In this document: positions 62,514-64,000 of the stretch, piece after piece
Position numbering within the stretch: the first letter of the stretch is position 1
How the letters are laid out: the number at the start of each line of letters is the position of its first letter
NCBI RefSeq assembly: GCF_900094555.1
Contig: NZ_FMAC01000001.1
Location: forward strand, 1,240,001 to 1,304,000
Direction of reading: 5' to 3'
Source: Martinezella hainanensis
GTDB lineage: Bacteria > Pseudomonadota > Alphaproteobacteria > Rhizobiales > Rhizobiaceae
DNA length: 64,000 bases
Notes under the pieces: generated by a model
What the model was told of the DNA's origin: nothing
What the model saw: the letters and a program-made list of their open reading frames with translations, nothing else
The model's database searches: none
Made by a program: the position numbers and the translations under genes

Positions 62514-64000
62514 TTAGTTACCCTTGCGCACGCCATCGAGGAGATGCGGCAGCGACCTGACACCCTCGTTACGCAACTCTGCCGGCAGCAGCCCTTCCGG
62601 AAGATCCTGATAGGAGACCGGGCGCAAGAAGCGGCGGATGGCCAGCGTGCCGACCGAGGTCGTGCGGCTGTCCGACGTTGCCGGAAAAGGCCCGCCATGC
62701 ACCATTGCGTGGCTGACTTCGACGCCGGTCGGCCAGCCATTGGCGAGGATGCGCCCGGCCTTGCGTTCCAGCACCGGCACCAGCTTGGCGGCCGTAGCAT
62801 AGTCATCCGCCTCGATCTGCAAGGTCGCCGTCAGCTGGCCCTCGAGCTTTTCTGCAACTGCGATCATCTGCTCGATATCCTTGCAGCGCACGAGAAGGCT
62901 GGCCGCACCGAAGACCTCGTGTCCCAAGCGCTCATCCGCCAGGAACTGCTCGACATCGGTCTCGAAGAAGATGCCGGGGCTGCGGTTGACGCCTTCGGCC
63001 GGCGCGCCATGAGCGACGGTCTTGACCGCATCATGTTCCGCCAGTGCGGCAACGCCCTTGTCGAAGGCGGCGTGAATGCCAGGCGTCAACATCGGCGCCG
63101 GCGCGCGGCCGGTCAGCGCATCGCTGGCAGCCTGGACGAACCGGTCGAGATCGGGGCTTTCGATCGCAAAAAGCAGGCCCGGATTGGTGCAGAACTGACC
63201 GGCACCGAGCGTGAGCGAATCGATAAAGCCCGTTCCGATCGCTTCGGCGCGCGCGGCAAGCGCTGCCGGGAAAAGGAAGACGGGGTTGACGCTGCTCATC
63301 TCGGCATAGACCGGGATTGGCTCCGGTCGGGCCGCAGCGATGGCGCCAAGCGCCAGGCCGCCGCCACGCGAGCCGGTGAAACCCACAGCCTTGATGCGGG
63401 GATCGCGCACCAGCGCGGCACCGGTTTCGTTGGCGCCGGTCAAGAGCGAGAACGTGCCTTCCGGAAGACCGGATGCGGCAACGGCGGCGCGGATGGCGCG
63501 GCCGACAAGCTCGCCAGTGCCGGGATGGGCCAGATGACCCTTGACGATGACCGGGCAGCCGGCCGCAAGCGCCGAAGCCGTGTCACCACCGGCAACCGAG
63601 AAGGCGAGCGGGAAATTGCTGGCACCGAAGACGGCGACCGGGCCAAGCGGAATCTGGCGCAGGCGCAGATCGGCGCGCGGCAGCGGCTTGCGCTCCGGCA
63701 ATGCCGGATCGACGCGCAGATCGAGCCATTCGCCGGCACGAACCACCTGGGCAAACAGCCGAAGCTGGCCGACGGTGCGACCGCGCTCGCCCTGCAGGCG
63801 CGCGACAGGCAGGCCAGTCTCTTCCGTTGCCCGCTCGATCAGCGCATCGCCGATCTCCATGATGTTGTCTGCAATCTTTTCGAGGAATGCCGCGCGCTGC
63901 CCGGGGCTGGTCGCACGGTAGACGTCGAATGCCTTTGCCGCCAATTCGCATGCCTTGGCAACGTCGCTTTCGCTGGCGATCGCAAAGGCCGGCTCCAGGT
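62514..64000 (-). CDS. Aldehyde dehydrogenase (alpha-ketoglutaric semialdehyde type), N-terminus cut by window edge
   Basis: About 495 codons are visible and the open frame runs off the right edge, so the true start lies outside. The catalytic cysteine is in [13 protein letters not shown] and the general-base glutamate in [14 protein letters not shown]. The nucleotide-site block is [32 protein letters not shown]. This atypical GASNFP/GHxxHP pattern marks the NADP-linked 2,5-dioxovalerate (alpha-ketoglutarate semialdehyde) dehydrogenase branch. These enzymes finish non-phosphorylating breakdown of pentoses, hexuronates and hydroxyproline to 2-oxoglutarate. The partner enzymes are outside the window. 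Confidence 0.85.
   Translation of the reverse strand, partial: LEPAFAIASESDVAKACELAAKAFDVYRATSPGQRAAFLEKIADNIMEIGDALIERATEETGLPVARLQGERGRTVGQLRLFAQVVRAGEWLDLRVDPALPERKPLPRADLRLRQIPLGPVAVFGASNFPLAFSVAGGDTASALAAGCPVIVKGHLAHPGTGELVGRAIRAAVAASGLPEGTFSLLTGANETGAALVRDPRIKAVGFTGSRGGGLALGAIAAARPEPIPVYAEMSSVNPVFLFPAALAARAEAIGTGFIDSLTLGAGQFCTNPGLLFAIESPDLDRFVQAASDALTGRAPAPMLTPGIHAAFDKGVAALAEHDAVKTVAHGAPAEGVNRSPGIFFETDVEQFLADERLGHEVFGAASLLVRCKDIEQMIAVAEKLEGQLTATLQIEADDYATAAKLVPVLERKAGRILANGWPTGVEVSHAMVHGGPFPATSDSRTTSVGTLAIRRFLRPVSYQDLPEGLLPAELRNEGVRSLPHLLDGVRKGN

Overview
The window is a 64 kb piece of a GC-rich alphaproteobacterial chromosome or large replicon, most likely from the Rhizobiaceae (Rhizobium/Agrobacterium group). 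The evidence is the gene content. There is a block murA - DUF2948 - hisD - UPF0262 - LMW phosphatase - infA - maf - yacG, which I recall as conserved order in rhizobia. There is a smo-like polyol ABC cluster, and there are copies of a rhizobial-type intergenic palindrome. The window is almost entirely ordinary coding sequence on both strands. I see no CRISPR array, no insertion sequence, no prophage and no rRNA.

Layout. 1-11.3 kb: a truncated CysZ/EI24-type membrane protein, an RpiR regulator, then a long minus-strand polyol cluster. Read in its own direction this cluster is fucU-like mutarotase, SorC-type regulator, ABC substrate-binding protein, two permeases, ATPase, long-chain polyol dehydrogenase, HAD phosphatase and FGGY pentulose kinase. 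Together they describe uptake of a sugar alcohol, oxidation to a ketose and phosphorylation. 11.4-18 kb: an OmpR-type two-component pair, a ROK sugar kinase overlapping cutC, an orphan membrane-anchored protein and a DHA2-type MFS exporter. 18-22.9 kb: the prkA-yeaH-spoVR stress module. 23.1-29.7 kb: tRNA-Phe, the housekeeping block from yacG back to murA, and tRNA-Thr.

29.7-31.3 kb is a short, AT-richer islet between tRNA-Thr and ddl. It carries an HNH-type protein and a small exported four-cysteine protein, and it is the only stretch with clear signs of foreign composition. 31.4-39 kb: ddl, a repeat-rich intergenic region, a four-carbon acid-sugar kinase with its PdxA2-type partner, a divergent LysR/SDR pair, a VOC protein and a PPP-type phosphatase. 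39-44.1 kb: a TetR-MFP-RND efflux operon headed by a large perfect inverted repeat. 44.2-53.3 kb: small membrane proteins, OsmC, a GntR/galactonate dehydratase pair with an operator array, Bax-inhibitor-1, an ECF sigma/anti-sigma pair, bestrophin, exported MsrA and SlyX.

53.4-64 kb: a phosphodiesterase translationally coupled to a complete carbohydrate-type ABC transporter, a LacI regulator divergent from a YWTD six-bladed propeller protein, a MarR regulator divergent from a TetX-like flavin monooxygenase with twin operator palindromes, and a truncated alpha-ketoglutarate-semialdehyde-type dehydrogenase at the right edge.

I did not find a clear new defence or mobile system. The most promising unknowns are the phosphodiesterase-ABC operon, the HNH islet beside tRNA-Thr, the cytoplasmic YWTD propeller and several crisp operator-like palindromes. 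All functions are read from sequence patterns and family knowledge; no search was run.
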